Of a DNA stretch of 64,000 nt, positions 41,066-51,904 are shown in pieces; the stretch's first letter is position 1; each line of letters opens with the position of its first letter. This DNA is from Spiroplasma_E ixodetis_B (GTDB lineage: Bacteria; Bacillota_I; Bacilli_A; Mycoplasmatales; VBWQ01), in assembly GCF_040369795.1 (NCBI RefSeq), contig NZ_AP028955.1, forward strand, positions 372,001-436,000, given 5' to 3'. The position numbers were made by a program, and so were the translations under genes. A model generated the notes under the pieces. It worked only from the letters and a program-made list of their open reading frames with translations. It was not told the origin of the DNA and made no database searches.

Positions 41066-42076
41066 TAGCTAACTAAAGTAATGTTTACTCATAAATAATG
41101 TAAAATAATAATATGTAATTTAAACAGTTTTTGAATTTAAAAGTACAATTCAGCAATATTTAAAATAGATTAGGAAGATTAAATTATGTCAAAACCATAC
41201 AGTGAAGACTTACGAAGAAAAGTAATAGAAACCTATGAAAGTAAAAACATGAAAATTAAAGAAATTTGTAAAGTGTTCAATATTACTAGAAAGACTTTTT
41301 TCTTATGAAGAAAAAGAAAAAAAGAAACTGGGAATATAAAACCAATTTTGAATTATCAAAAAGGACATAGCCACAAAATAAAGGATTTAGATGAATTAAA
41401 AAATTATTTAGAGCAAAATAAAGATGTTACAGTTCAAAAAGTAATTGAAAAATTTGGTGATATGACTAAAGAAACAGTTTATAACTATTTCAAAAAACTA
41501 AATTATACATATAAAAACACTTTTCTATATGAACAAAGAGATAAAAATAAACAAGAAGATTTTTTAAAATAAATAGCTAAAATAATGAATGAAGATTTAG
41601 TATATATTGATGAATCCGGAATTGATGATAATGAATTTTATAAATATGGTTGATCTGAAAAAGGTAAAAGATTATTTGATAATAAACCCGCATATAAAAT
41701 AAAAAGAATGAGTATAATTGGTTCACTGAATAAAGGTAAATTAAAATCCCTATGAGCATTTGAAGGACATTGCAACAGTAAAATTTTTGAATCATATGTA
41801 AAAAATATACTAATTCCAGTATTAAAGCGTGGACAAATTATAGTTTTAGATAATCCAACGTTTCATAAATCTAAATTAACACAACAATTAATTGAAAATG
41901 CTGGATGCAAACTATTATTTCTTCCGCCATATTCTCCTAATTTAAATCCAATTGAACATTTTTGATTTGCTATAAAACATAATATAAGAAAAATATTACC
42001 AAATTATTGACCAAATATTAAAAAAGCGATTGATTTTGTTTTTCAATATATGAGTAAACATTACTTTAGTTAGCTA
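41066..42076 (+). mobile_element. IS630-family element copy 4, both ends intact
   Basis: About 1,011 bp with near-perfect terminal repeats (TAGCTAACTAAAGTAATG... and its mirror) and TA on both sides (41064-41065 and 42077-42078). This is the best reference copy for the element in the window. Confidence 0.92.
41186..42073 (+). pseudogene. IS630-family transposase, one nonsense codon
   Basis: MSKPYSEDLRRKVIETYESK starts after TAGGAAG; an N-terminal winged helix-turn-helix (KEICKVFNITRKTF, TKETVYNYFKKL) precedes the DDE domain with YIDESGIDD, VLDNPTFH and PIEHFW. TAA at 41570-41572 (after EDFLK) replaces GAA. The ATG-free remainder continues to HYFS and TAG at 42071-42073. Confidence 0.88.
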
Positions 42077-42339
42077 TATTTCAAACAATCGTTTTCATTT
42101 TGAAATATGCTATTGAATTCATTTCAATTCATTTTTTTCCTCCACACTAGTACATGTGGGGAAAATTTCCATAAAAAATATTATAAGCTTAAATAAAAAC
42201 TTAAAAAAATACATTACTTAAATTTAAAAATATAGTAAAATTATTATGGTTTAGTGTGTAAATAATATTTAACTTACCAAGAATGGACTAGTTATTAAAC
42301 ATAGTTTGTTATTAGATATTGATAAGAAAGGAGAAAAAT

Positions 42340-42939
42340 ATGTCAACAATTAAACCTAGCAATGAATCATTTACTGCCCAACCGTCACTATTTGGAAAAA
42401 TTATGGTTTATTTATCTTTTGTTTTAATATTTCCAATAATTTTATTTATTGTTTCTCGTAATAATTTTCTAAGATTACAACAATCAATTGAAGAAACTGC
42501 TTCTGATATTGATGTACAATTAAAGCGTCGTTTTGATTTATTAACAAAATTAGTAGATGCTACTAAAGGTTATATGAAATTTGAAAAAAGTACATTAACA
42601 GATGTTGCATCTTTACGAAGTGGAAAAATGGAAACAATGAGTGATCTTTCAAAAGCAGATAGTGGACTTAATGCAACTTTTGGAAAATTTAATGCTTTAT
42701 TAGAAAATTATCCTGATTTAAAAGCAAATACTACTGTTTTACAATTACAATCAGGCGCCAAAGATTGTGAAGATAATATTGCTGCTGCTAGAAGATTTTA
42801 TAATGCTAATGTTAAAGTTTTCAATAGTAAAATTAAAACCTTTCCAAGTAATGTTGTAGCATCAACATTAAATTTAGTTTCAAAAGATTACTTTCTTGCA
42901 TCAGATAGCGATCGTCAAGATATTAAAATTGACTTATAA
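42340..42939 (+). CDS. lemA: LemA family membrane protein
   Basis: A 199-residue protein with one N-terminal hydrophobic segment (about 23-42) and a long helical domain. The family signature near the C-terminus is present: NIAAARRFYNANVKVFNSKIKTFPSNVVA. QLKRRFDLLTKLVDATKGYM matches the N-terminal helix of LemA proteins. Their role is unknown. ATG follows GAAAGGAG; upstream TTG in the same frame is less likely. The 170 bases after the IS1595 end hold only promoter-like sequence. Confidence 0.88.
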   Translation: MSTIKPSNESFTAQPSLFGKIMVYLSFVLIFPIILFIVSRNNFLRLQQSIEETASDIDVQLKRRFDLLTKLVDATKGYMKFEKSTLTDVASLRSGKMETMSDLSKADSGLNATFGKFNALLENYPDLKANTTVLQLQSGAKDCEDNIAAARRFYNANVKVFNSKIKTFPSNVVASTLNLVSKDYFLASDSDRQDIKIDL

Positions 42940-43092
42940 AATTAAATTTATTTTTGAAAATATATTTAAATTAGTTTCTTATCCCTTTCTTTAGACAAAT
43001 AAAGTGTTTTTAATAATGGAGGGGTTACACTTTATTGGACACTAATTACGTAGACAAGTGAACAAATTAGTTAAAAGAAAGGAATTATAATT

Positions 43093-43371
43093 ATGGCCAA
43101 TATTAACTCATATTCAGATGAATTTAAAAAATAAATAGTAGCTTTATATCAAACTGGTAAGTCAGTGTCTTGTCTTGCTAAAGAGTACAATGTTACAATA
43201 GCAGCTACTTATAATTGAATTAAGCAATTTACTAATTCAGGCAGTTTTAAAACCAAAGATAACCGTTCTGTTGAAGAAAATGAATTAATTAAATTAAGAA
43301 AATAATTAAAACAGTTACGAATGGAAAATGATATTTTAAAGCAAGTAGCACTAATAATAGGCAGAAAATAG
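43093..43371 (+). pseudogene. IS3 orfA, two nonsense codons
   Basis: MANINSYSDEFKK then TAA (43132-43134), then IVALYQTGKSVSCLAKEY and the helix-turn-helix TIAATYNWIKQF, a second TAA (43303-43305, LRK-LKQL) and TAG at 43369-43371 after IIGRK. Copy C has CAA at the first site but shares the second stop. Confidence 0.8.
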
Positions 43372-43412
43372 AAATTATTACTAAAAATAAAGTTAAATAT
43401 AAAATTCGTACA

Positions 43413-44219
43413 ATGTGTCATTTTTTAAAAATCTCTAAATCAACATATTATTTTAATTTCAAGAAAAAAGAAGATAAAATTCAAAATAATATGTATGATG
43501 AAGCTGTTATTAGTGCTTTTAAAGAAAATAAAGAAGCTTATGGAACAAGAAGATTAAAAGTTGTTCTAAAAGAAAAGAAAATTAATTTATCAAGACGAAA
43601 AATTAAAAAAATTATGAATAAACATAATTTAATATCAAAATACACTAAATTATCATACAAAAATTATCATAATAAAGTCAATGATAGTCAAATTACTAAT
43701 CTTGTTAATAGAGACTTTAATAATAGGCTTAAAAATGAAGTTATTGTTAGTGATTTAACTTATGTTCAAGTTAATGGTAAATGAAACTATATTTGCTTAT
43801 TAATCGACCTGTACAATCGCGAAATTATTGGACATAGTGTAGGTACTAAAAAAGATGCATCATTAGTATATCAAGCATTTATGTGCTCAAATCGTTGTTT
43901 AAAAAATATTCAAATATTTCATAGCGATCGCGGTAATGAATTTAATAATAAAACTATTGATAAACTTTTATTAGCCTTCAATATTACCCGCTCTTTAAGC
44001 AAAAAAGGTTGTCCTTATGATAACGCTGTTGCTAAAGCAACTTTCAAAACTTTCAAAACAGAATTTATTAATGATAAAAATTTTACATCATTAATCCAAT
44101 TAAAATTAGAATTATTTGATTATATCAATTGATACAACAGCATAAGAATCCACAGCACTCTAAACTACTTAACCCCCATAAAAAACCAAGCACAAATGTC
44201 TACCAAAAAACAGTCCTAA
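43413..44219 (+). pseudogene. IS3 orfB transposase with altered catalytic Glu
   Basis: The -1 frame relative to orfA stays open upstream of ATG 43413, consistent with IS3-type frameshift fusion. The rve-type DDE domain shows IVSDLTYV (Asp), FHSDRGNEF (Asp) and PYDNAVAKATFKTFK, where copy B has AEATFK: the catalytic Glu has become Lys (GAA to AAA). The frame ends at TAA 44217-44219. Trp codons are TGA. Confidence 0.85.
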
Positions 44220-44350
44220 AAAAAGTGGCCATTCCAGTAGCCCATCCAATATTGTGTGTTTTTATTGGTATTATTTTTTAAGAAAAGTAAAAAATATTTT
44301 TATAATATAATTTATTAAAATACAATTCTATTTTTATGTTTAAAAATAAT

Positions 44351-44502
44351 TTGTTTAAAATATAAAAAATATGCTACAATATACAGGCTTAATTTAATGA
44401 AAATAAGCAACACATTTGTGAATTCATTGCCTAGTGCTTTTTAATTAAAAAGTGGCCAATGTTAGAAATAAATGGAAGAAAAACAAATTAGAAGGAGACA
44501 AT
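44351..44502 (+). promoter_or_regulatory. promoter and long leader of rpsB
   Basis: TTGTTT (44351-44356), an 18-base spacer and TACAAT (44375-44380) form the promoter. A leader of over 110 bases follows with a hairpin CTTTTTAATTAAAAAG (44437-44452) and then AGAAGGAG. Such leaders ahead of ribosomal-protein genes can be autoregulatory; I cannot match this one to a known motif. Confidence 0.55.
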
Positions 44503-45279
44503 ATGTCAGTTGTAACACGTGAACAACTCCTTGAAGCGGGAGTTCAGTTTGGTCACCAAACTAAAAGATGAGATCCAAAGATGCGTAAATATATTTTTGG
44601 TCAAAGAAATGGTATTCATATTATTGATTTACAAAAATCAATGCGTAAATTAGATGAAGCTTGTCACTTTGTTAAAGAAACTAGTGAAAATGGTGGTAAA
44701 GTTTTATTTGTAGGTACAAAAAAACAAGCCAAAGAAGCTGTGCAAGAACTTGCGATTAGTTGTAATTCGCCTTATGTAACAGAACGTTGATTAGGTGGTA
44801 ATTTAACTAATTTTAAAACTATTAAATCAAGTATTAAAAAGTTAATTGATATTGAAAATAAAGAAAAAAGTGGAGAAATTAAACTTTTAACAAAAAAAGA
44901 GCAAATGTTAGTAATTAAAGAAAAAGCACGTTTAGAACGTAACCTTGGTGGTATTAGAAATATGTATAAATTACCAGAAGCTATTTTTGTTACTGATACT
45001 ATTACTAATAAAATTGCTGTCGAAGAAGCAGTTAAAATTGGTATCAAAATTATTGCGATTTGTGATAGTAATTCAAATCCAGATAATATTGATTATATTA
45101 TCCCTGGTAATGATGATGCTACAAAATCAATTACTTTAATTACAAAGAAAATTGCTGAAACTATTAATGAAGGACAAAGTGTAAAACCAGTTATTGATAA
45201 AAAAGAAATAGTAGTAGAAGAAACTACTAGTCTTGATGAAAATAAAACTGAAAATGGAATTGAAAAAAATAAAGAATAA
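44503..45279 (+). CDS. rpsB: 30S ribosomal protein S2
   Basis: A 258-residue S2 with the conserved start (TREQLLEAGVQFGHQTKRWDP, Trp from TGA), GIHIIDLQKS, VLFVGTKKQA, RWLGGNLTNFKTI and ICDSNSNPDNIDYIIPGNDDA. The C-terminus is extended and acidic (EEIVVEETT...), as in several Mollicutes. Strong AAGGAG site. Forms the usual pair with tsf, 15 bases downstream. Confidence 0.97.
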
Positions 45280-45294
45280 AGGAGAATAGTTTAT

Positions 45295-46173
45295 ATGTCA
45301 GAAGTTAAAGTAGATGTTAAATTATTGAAAAAATTAAGAGATACAACCGATTTACCGATTACTGATTGTAAAGAAGCTTTGATGGAAAAAAATAATATTT
45401 TTGAAGCAGCACTTTCCCTATTAAAAATTAAAGGTTTAGCAAAAGCAGAGAAAAAAAGTATTAATAAAGCCACTGAAGGGGTTACTAAAGTTGTTATTAG
45501 TGGTAATAATGCAATTATTGCTGAATTAAATTGTCAAACTGAACAAGTTGCTGATTTAGAAGATTTTAATGATTTATTTACTAAGATTTTAGAAACAATT
45601 TTAAAACATCAACCTAAAACTATTGAAGAAGTTTTAATGTTAAAAGCTGATGGAAGTAGCGAAAGTTTAAATGATGAGATAAGATTTGCTATCGCTAAAT
45701 TAGGTGAAAATATTTTTTTAAATCGTTTTCAATATTTAAGTAAAAATAGTGATGAAGTTTTTGGTTCATATATCCATGGTGGTGGTAAATATAGTGGTTT
45801 AGTTATTATCAAAGGTGTTGATAAGGACAGTGATATTCCAAATAATGTTGCTATGCAATTAGTATCAGCAGATGCTAAATATATTGATATTGATCACATA
45901 CCCGCAACAGTTCGTGATAAAGAATTATCAATTATTAGTGAAAAAACAAAAGAAGAAGAAAAATTGAAAGCAAAAACACGTCCTGATAATATTCTTGAAA
46001 ATATTATAAGAGGTCGTTTTGAAAAAGTATTATCTGAATTAACTATTGTTGATCAACTTTATATTAAAGATAATACAATTAAGGTTAAAGAGTATTTAAC
46101 TAAAAATCATGCTACAATTATAGCTATGATACGTTATCAATTAGGTGAAAAAATTGATAGTTCTGCCAAATAA
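45295..46173 (+). CDS. tsf: translation elongation factor Ts
   Basis: Nucleotide-exchange factor for EF-Tu. The 292-residue protein has the N-terminal UBA-like domain (LLKKLRDTTDLPITDCKEAL; the family's usual TGAGMMD is varied here), the core SYIHGGGKYSGLVII and the VAMQLVSADAKYI stretch. AAGGAG precedes the ATG. It is followed 20 bases on by a membrane-protein gene with its own AGGAGG. Confidence 0.96.
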   Translation: MSEVKVDVKLLKKLRDTTDLPITDCKEALMEKNNIFEAALSLLKIKGLAKAEKKSINKATEGVTKVVISGNNAIIAELNCQTEQVADLEDFNDLFTKILETILKHQPKTIEEVLMLKADGSSESLNDEIRFAIAKLGENIFLNRFQYLSKNSDEVFGSYIHGGGKYSGLVIIKGVDKDSDIPNNVAMQLVSADAKYIDIDHIPATVRDKELSIISEKTKEEEKLKAKTRPDNILENIIRGRFEKVLSELTIVDQLYIKDNTIKVKEYLTKNHATIIAMIRYQLGEKIDSSAK

Positions 46174-46193
46174 ACATTTAGGAGGTAAATAAA

Positions 46194-46775
46194 GTGAATT
46201 TTCAAATTATATATTATATTGCATTAGTAATGTTTATATTATTATTAGTTATTCTTGTTTGAGGATGATATAGTTTTAATAAATCAAAAACAACTATTAA
46301 ATTTTTGAATTTAAAATTATTAGTAGCAACATTAATAGTTGGGGTAATTGGTTTATTTATCTCGATTGTTCCAATTGGAATGCAAGTTTGAACATTTGAA
46401 CCAGAATATATTAAATCCGATCCTGCTTTTTTAAGTTTATTAATAGTAGAGTATATATTTTTAGTTATCATGTTAGGATTAGCATATATTTTTAGTTTTG
46501 ATTTTGGTATCGCAGTTGATGAACATAATATTTATTTCTTTGGACAAAGCGTTAATACTAGTAAAATTGTTGCATTGGAACAAAAGAAAAATGTTTTAAA
46601 AATTGTTTATGAACAGGGTATTAAAAAAATTAAAAAACGTTTAACAATTATCACTCCACAAGCACAAATTTTTGTTAAAGACCATTTAGCACAAAAAGTT
46701 ATTGCTAACGTTGAATTAGAAACTATCGCTGAAAGCGCAAATAATGATTCATTATCTAGTGATAACAGTAAATAA
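46194..46775 (+). CDS. three-helix membrane protein with C-terminal soluble domain, unknown
   Basis: A 193-residue protein using GTG (46194) after a strong AGGAGG; the first downstream ATG would cut the first helix. Hydrophobic helices at about 5-24, 42-63 and 82-103 are followed by a soluble domain (DEHNIYFFGQSVNTSKIVALEQKKN...) and an acidic/serine tail. A terminator follows. No family recognised; its location at the end of the rpsB-tsf unit suggests co-transcription. Confidence 0.7.
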
Positions 46776-46781
46776 ATAAGA

Positions 46782-46807
46782 AGCCACAAAGCAATCTGTG
46801 GCTTTTT
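46782..46807 (+). terminator. rho-independent terminator
   Basis: AGCCACA and TGTGGCT with an eight-base loop and TTTT tail end the rpsB-tsf operon 30 bases before pyrH. Confidence 0.85.
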
Positions 46808-46838
46808 ATAATATTAAATTTAAGGAGGATGATCAAAA

Positions 46839-47567
46839 ATGGAACAATTTAAATATAAACGAATATTATTAAAAATTAGTGGTGAAGCTTTAGGTGATGG
46901 TAGTAATGGATTATATAATAATGAAAGTATTGATAATGTTTGTCAACAAATTCAAACCCTAGTTAAGGCAAAAGTAGAAGTTGGTTTAGTAATTGGTGGT
47001 GGTAATATTTGACGTGGTTCTAAACAAGGAGAAAAGATTGGTTTAAAAAGAATTAATGCTGATTATATGGGAATGTTAGCAACTATTATGAATGCTTTGG
47101 TAATTGAATCAAAGTTAAAAGCGCTTAACGTAAAAGTTATTGTGCAAACATCATTAGAGATTAATCAAGTTGCTGAACCTTTTTATTACAAAAAAGCTAT
47201 TAGTAGTTTTGAAAAAGGCTATGTTTGTATTTTTGCTGGTGGTACTGGTTCACCATACTTTACAACGGATACTGCAGCAGCACTTCGTGCTACTGAAATT
47301 AATGCGGATATATTATTAATGGCAAAAAATGGTGTTGATGGTGTTTATGATAAAGATCCAAATATTAACAAAAATGCTATTCGTTATTCACATTTATCAT
47401 ATCAAGATATTACTAATAAACAATTAAAAGTAATGGATTTAACTGCTTCAACAATGTGCATGGAAGCTAACTTGAAAATTATGGTATTTGATATTAAGGC
47501 TGAAAATAATATCATTAAAGCAGTACAAAATAAAGCAATTGCAACTATTATTAGCAATCAAAATTAA
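46839..47567 (+). CDS. pyrH: uridylate kinase (UMP kinase)
   Basis: Phosphorylates UMP to UDP. The 242-residue protein of the amino-acid-kinase fold has ILLKISGEALG at the N-terminus, LVIGGGNIWRG (Trp as TGA), ADYMGMLATIMNAL, FAGGTGSPYFTTDTAAALRA and AKNGVDGVYDKDP. AAGGAGG precedes the ATG. The usual follower frr is not here; pta comes instead, 23 bases downstream. Confidence 0.97.
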
Positions 47568-47590
47568 CAAATTAAAGGAGAGAAGATAAT

Positions 47591-48583
47591 ATGAAACTAT
47601 TAGATTTTATTTTATCTATTTTACAAAAAAGCAAAACATCAATCAGAATTTTATTTCCAGAAGGCGATAATGAAAAAGTACAGGCAGTAGCTTTAAAAAT
47701 TATTAATGATAATTCACTTGTTAAAAATTTTATTACACCAGTTTTATTATTTAATAATGATAAAGAAATTCCTAGTAATATTAAAAATTCTAATATTAAA
47801 ACATTATCTATTGAAGAAAATCAAGTAACAAATTTTACTAATCAATTATATGAATTAAGAAAAGCAAAGGGTTTAACTTTAGAAGCAACTAATAAATTGG
47901 TATTAAGTCGTAATTACTATGGAATGATGTTATTAAATAATAAAGAAGTTAATGGTTTTGTTGGTGGTATTACTTTTACTACTGCTGATATTTTACGTCC
48001 GGCTTTACAAATTATTGGACCAAAAGCAGGTACTAAAACTGTTTCAAGTACATTTATTATGAATAAAAATGAAGAAATATTTTTATTTAGTGATGGTTCA
48101 ATTAATTTAAATCCAACAGCTGAACAATTAGCAGATATTGCAAAATCTACAATTCACTTTGGCGAACTTTTAGAATTTAATCCAATTAAATTAGCAATGT
48201 TATCTTATTCTACTAATACTAGTGGTAGTGGTGAAAGTGTTGATAAAGTACGTAATGCCACTAACTTTGTTCAGCATTTAAAATTAAAGAATGTGCAAGT
48301 AGCAGGACCAATTCAATTTGATGCTGCTTGAGATCAAGAAGTGCGAAATAAAAAATTCCCAGAATTAACAATTAAAAATCATTGTAATGCATTTATTTTC
48401 CCAACTTTAGATGCTGCTAATATTGGTTATAAAATTGCCCAAAGATTAGGTGGTTATAAAGCTATTGGTCCTATTGTTTTGGGTTTAAATCAGCCAGTTA
48501 ATGATCTTTCTCGTGGTGCTACTATTGATGACATTTATTACACAGCATTGATCACTGCTATTCAAACATTAATTAAGAATTAA
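47591..48583 (+). CDS. pta: phosphate acetyltransferase
   Basis: Converts acetyl-CoA to acetyl phosphate, feeding acetate kinase for ATP. The 330-residue short-form enzyme has RILFPEGDNEKVQ, NGFVGGITFTTADILRPALQ, SYSTNTSGSGESVDKVR (CoA and phosphate site) and the C-terminal NDLSRGATIDDIYYTALIT. One TGA-Trp interrupts the standard-code frame (AAWDQEV). Start ATG after AAGGAG; ackA starts 18 bases after the stop. Confidence 0.96.
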
Positions 48584-48601
48584 TAAGGAGATAAAACAAA
48601 T

Positions 48602-49855
48602 ATGTCAGAACAAAATAAAATTTTAGTTATTAATGCCGGAAGTAGTTCTATTAAATTTCAACTTTTTAATGCTATTAATAATGATAAACAACCTCATTTT
48701 ACTATTCTTTGTAAAGGTTTAGTTGAAAGGATAGCTATTAAAAATAGTAATTTTATTATTGAAATTGCTAATGGTGATAACTTTATTAAACATGAAGTAA
48801 CGAAAGATATTGCCGATCATGTTATAGGAGCACAAACAGTTATTGATGCATTAATTGAGTATAAGGTCATTAATAATTTTGATGATATTAAACGAATTGG
48901 TCATCGTATTGTTAACGGTGGTCAAAAATTTAATAAATCAATTGTTATTGATGAGAAAGTCATTGCTGGTATCAAAGCATGTATTCCATTAGCGCCATTA
49001 CATAATCCACCAGCTTTAAAAGGATTATCATCTTTTCAAAAATTAGTTCCACATGCTAAACATGTGGCAGTATTTGATACTTCATTTCATAGTAATATTC
49101 CTGAAGAAAAATATCTTTACTCAGTTCCATATGATTGATATAAAACATATGAGGTAAGAAGATATGGTTTTCATGGTACTAGTTATCGTTATATTTTAGA
49201 TAAATTAACTAATATTTTAAATAAATCAAAAGATAAGATTAATGCTATTATTTGTCATTTAGGTAATGGCGCTAGTATTTGTGCTATTAAAAATGGTAAA
49301 AGTTTTAATACTAGCATGGGATTAACACCATTAGATGGTTTAATTATGGGTTCTAGAAGTGGTATCATTGACCCTTCTATTCATGATTATATGTGTAATG
49401 TTAAAGCAGAAGCGACTATTGAAACTATTACTAATGATTTAAATAAAAGTTCAGGTTTATTAGGAATTAGTGGACATTCTTCTGATTTACGTGATGTTCT
49501 TGCAAGTAGTAATGATAAAAACCATAAATATCATTTACAATCACAATTAGCAATAAAAATGTTTGTTCAAAGAATTGCTAATTATATTGTTCAATATGGT
49601 AATGATTTAGATAGTAATATTGATGCATTAGTATTTACAGCAGGTATTGGTGAAAATTCCGCAATTATTCGTCAATTAGTTATTGAGGAAATTAAAGTGT
49701 TTACTTTAAAATTAGTAACTAATAAAAATAATGATAAGTATAATGATTACTTAGAAATTAGTGATAAACAATCAGAAGTTCCTATTTTTAAAATTAGAAC
49801 AAATGAAGAATTAATGATTTGTCAAGATACATATAATTTATTAAAAAATATTTAA
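48602..49855 (+). CDS. ackA: acetate kinase
   Basis: Makes ATP and acetate from acetyl phosphate, the main substrate-level ATP step paired with pta. The 417-residue protein shows the family signatures LVINAGSSSIKFQLF, IGHRIVNGG, FDTSFHS, RYGFHGTS, GNGASICAI, GLTPLDGLIMGSRSG and FTAGIGENS. One TGA-Trp (PYDWYKT). AAGGAG site before ATG. No obvious terminator; about 125 A+T-rich bases follow. Confidence 0.97.
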
Positions 49856-49981
49856 AAAATAAAAAAAATATATTAAGGTTTTTTTGTTTTGATATGTAAT
49901 GTTTAAGTTAAGTGAAAATACTTAATAATTATCAAATTTTAATTAAAAATAAATAATTTAAAGATTCAAGGAGAAAAAAGT

Positions 49982-50273
49982 ATGACATATAAAGACATTA
50001 AAGAAAAGAAAATTTTTAAAATTTTTGAAAAAGATGAAATTGAAAATTTTGATAAAAGCATGATAAATAAAATAAATAATTATGACAAAAAAATAAAAAA
50101 ACTAATAAGCCGTTCTTAAATAATAATTGAGATACTTGTCGTGGCTTATTAGAAATTAATAAATATCATCATGATCATGATGGAAGTAGTCCATCAGCAA
50201 TGGCAATTTCAGCTTCTTAAAATTATTGTTATATTCATTTACTGAACAAAGAAAGAGTTGTAACTATTAAATA
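49982..50273 (+). pseudogene. decayed small gene
   Basis: ATG after AAGGAG starts MTYKDIKEKKIFKIFEKDE and stops after 45 codons at TAA 50117-50119. One frame over, NNNWDTCRGLLEINKYHHD...SPSAMAISAS runs to another TAA and then NYCYIHLLNKERVVTIK. The pieces look like one ancestral gene of about 95 codons broken by a shift and a stop. Not recognised. Confidence 0.45.
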
Positions 50274-50362
50274 AAAAGTGATAAAATAATGTATATATTT
50301 GTATTTGTGATTACACAATAAAAGAAATTGAAAAAAAGTAATAAGTAAGAGAGGGTTTTAGC

Positions 50363-51865
50363 ATGAAAAGAAAACAAAAGATAGTTGTTATAGGTGTTAA
50401 TCACGCCGGAACAACAGCATTAAAGTCAATTATGAGGTCTAATCCAAATAGTGAAGTAGTAGCATATGATCGTAATGATAATATTTCATTTTTAGGATGT
50501 GGAATTGCGCTTTGAGTTGGTAAAGAATTTACTGATCCAAAAGGATTATTTTATGCCACAATTGAAAAGTTAAGAGCATTAGGTGTTAAAATTAAAGAAA
50601 AACATGAAATGATTAAATATGATAGTAAAGCAAAAACTGTTACTATTAAAAATTTAGATACTAATGAAGTATTTATTGAAAGTTATGATAAGTTAGTATT
50701 AGGAATTGGTTCATGACCAATCTTAAATCCAGGTGGTAAAGAAATTCCTGGTTTAATTGCTCATAAAGATGGTGAGATTGTTAAAGATACTTTAAATGGT
50801 GTTAAATTAACAAATGGCATTCATTTATCAAAACTATACCAACATGCTCAAGAAATTATTTCTGATTTGAGTAAACCGGAAGTAAAAAAAGTAGTAGTAA
50901 TTGGCGCAGGTTATATTGGTATTGAATTAGTAGAAGCTTTTTATAAAAATAAAAAAGAAGTTACTTTAATTGATTTTGAAAATCGTATTATGCCTCGTTA
51001 TTATGATGAAGAATTTACAAATGATGTTGAATCAGATATGAAAAAAGTAGGAGTAAAATTACAATTAGGAGAAACTTTACAAGAATTTATTATTAAAGAT
51101 GATAAAGTGAGTGAAGTAAAAACTAATAAAGGAACATATAAAGCTGATTTAGTAATTATGGCTGTTGGTTTCTTACCAAATACTGCTATCTTGAAAGATG
51201 AGAATGGTAAAGTTCAACTTAACTTAGATCCTCGTGGTGCAATTGAAGTTAATGAATATTTTCAAACTTCAGATCCTAATGTTTATGCAATTGGTGATTG
51301 TATTAATATTCGTTCAAATGCTTGAAATAAAAATGTTAATATTGCCTTAGCAACTAATGCTGTACGTAGTGGTTTAATTGCTGGATTAAATGTTGCAAAA
51401 AAAGATCCTAAAACAAGAATCGCCTTTCCTGGTGTTCAAGGAACAAATGCAATTGCTGTTTTTGGTTGAAAGTTATGTGCTACTGGTTTATCAGAAGTTT
51501 GTGCAAAAGCAATTTTAGGTTCTAATAATGTAGAAGCATATTTTTATCAAGATACAGTGTTTCCACCTTTTATGAGCGAAAATCATGAAGTAAAAATTAA
51601 AATTATATGAGAAAAGAGTTCTCGTCGTATTGTTGGAGCTGAAATCGGTTCAACTCATGATCATACAGAAACAATTGCAATGTTTTCATTAGCAATATTG
51701 AAAAAGCTTACTATTGATGAAATTCCATTAATTGATATGTATTTTTTACCACACTTTAATAAGCCTTATAACTTTGTTACTGCGGCAGCACTTTTAGCGA
51801 CAGGAATTTTAACAAAAGAAGATGTTACATATCCAGATCCATATTTAAAAGGTAAGAAAAAATAG
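50363..51865 (+). CDS. nox: NADH oxidase (FAD-dependent, water-forming type)
   Basis: Oxidises NADH with oxygen, recycling NAD for glycolysis and removing O2. The 500-residue protein is in the pyridine nucleotide-disulphide family: an N-terminal FAD site (IVVIGVNHAGTTAL), the redox Cys46 in ISFLGCGIALW, the NADH site VVVIGAGYIGIELVEAF (about 176-192), and the second FAD motif DPNVYAIGDC. The C-terminal dimerisation domain contains the GVQGTNAIAVFGW and LPHFNKPYNFV blocks. It is about 45 residues longer than the best-known examples. AGAGAGGG precedes the ATG. Coenzyme A-disulphide reductase is a relative, but the sequence around Cys46 and the C-terminus favour NADH oxidase. Confidence 0.92.
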
Positions 51866-51904
51866 ATTGCTTTATCAAATTAATTTTGAGAGGAATAAAA
51901 TATA

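Larger units (their letters stand above)
40993..42170 (-). mobile_element. IS1595-family remnant: both ends kept, interior replaced by IS630
   Basis: The outer ends GGAAATTATCCCCGCATG (40993) and, inverted, CATGTGGGGAAAATTTCC (to 42170) are IS1595 termini. The right 90 bases match the left end and first codons of the element at 19001 in reverse. Between them only short IS1595 pieces remain on each side of an IS630 insertion, so most of the transposase gene has been deleted. Confidence 0.75.
43017..44236 (+). mobile_element. IS3-family (IS150-like) element copy A
   Basis: About 1,220 bp from TGGAGGGGTTACAC to GGCCATTCCA; the ends pair imperfectly (GTAGACAAGTG against GTAGACATTTG further in). 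Two overlapping genes, orfA and orfB, have the usual IS3 layout. I could not see a clear target duplication. Confidence 0.88.
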
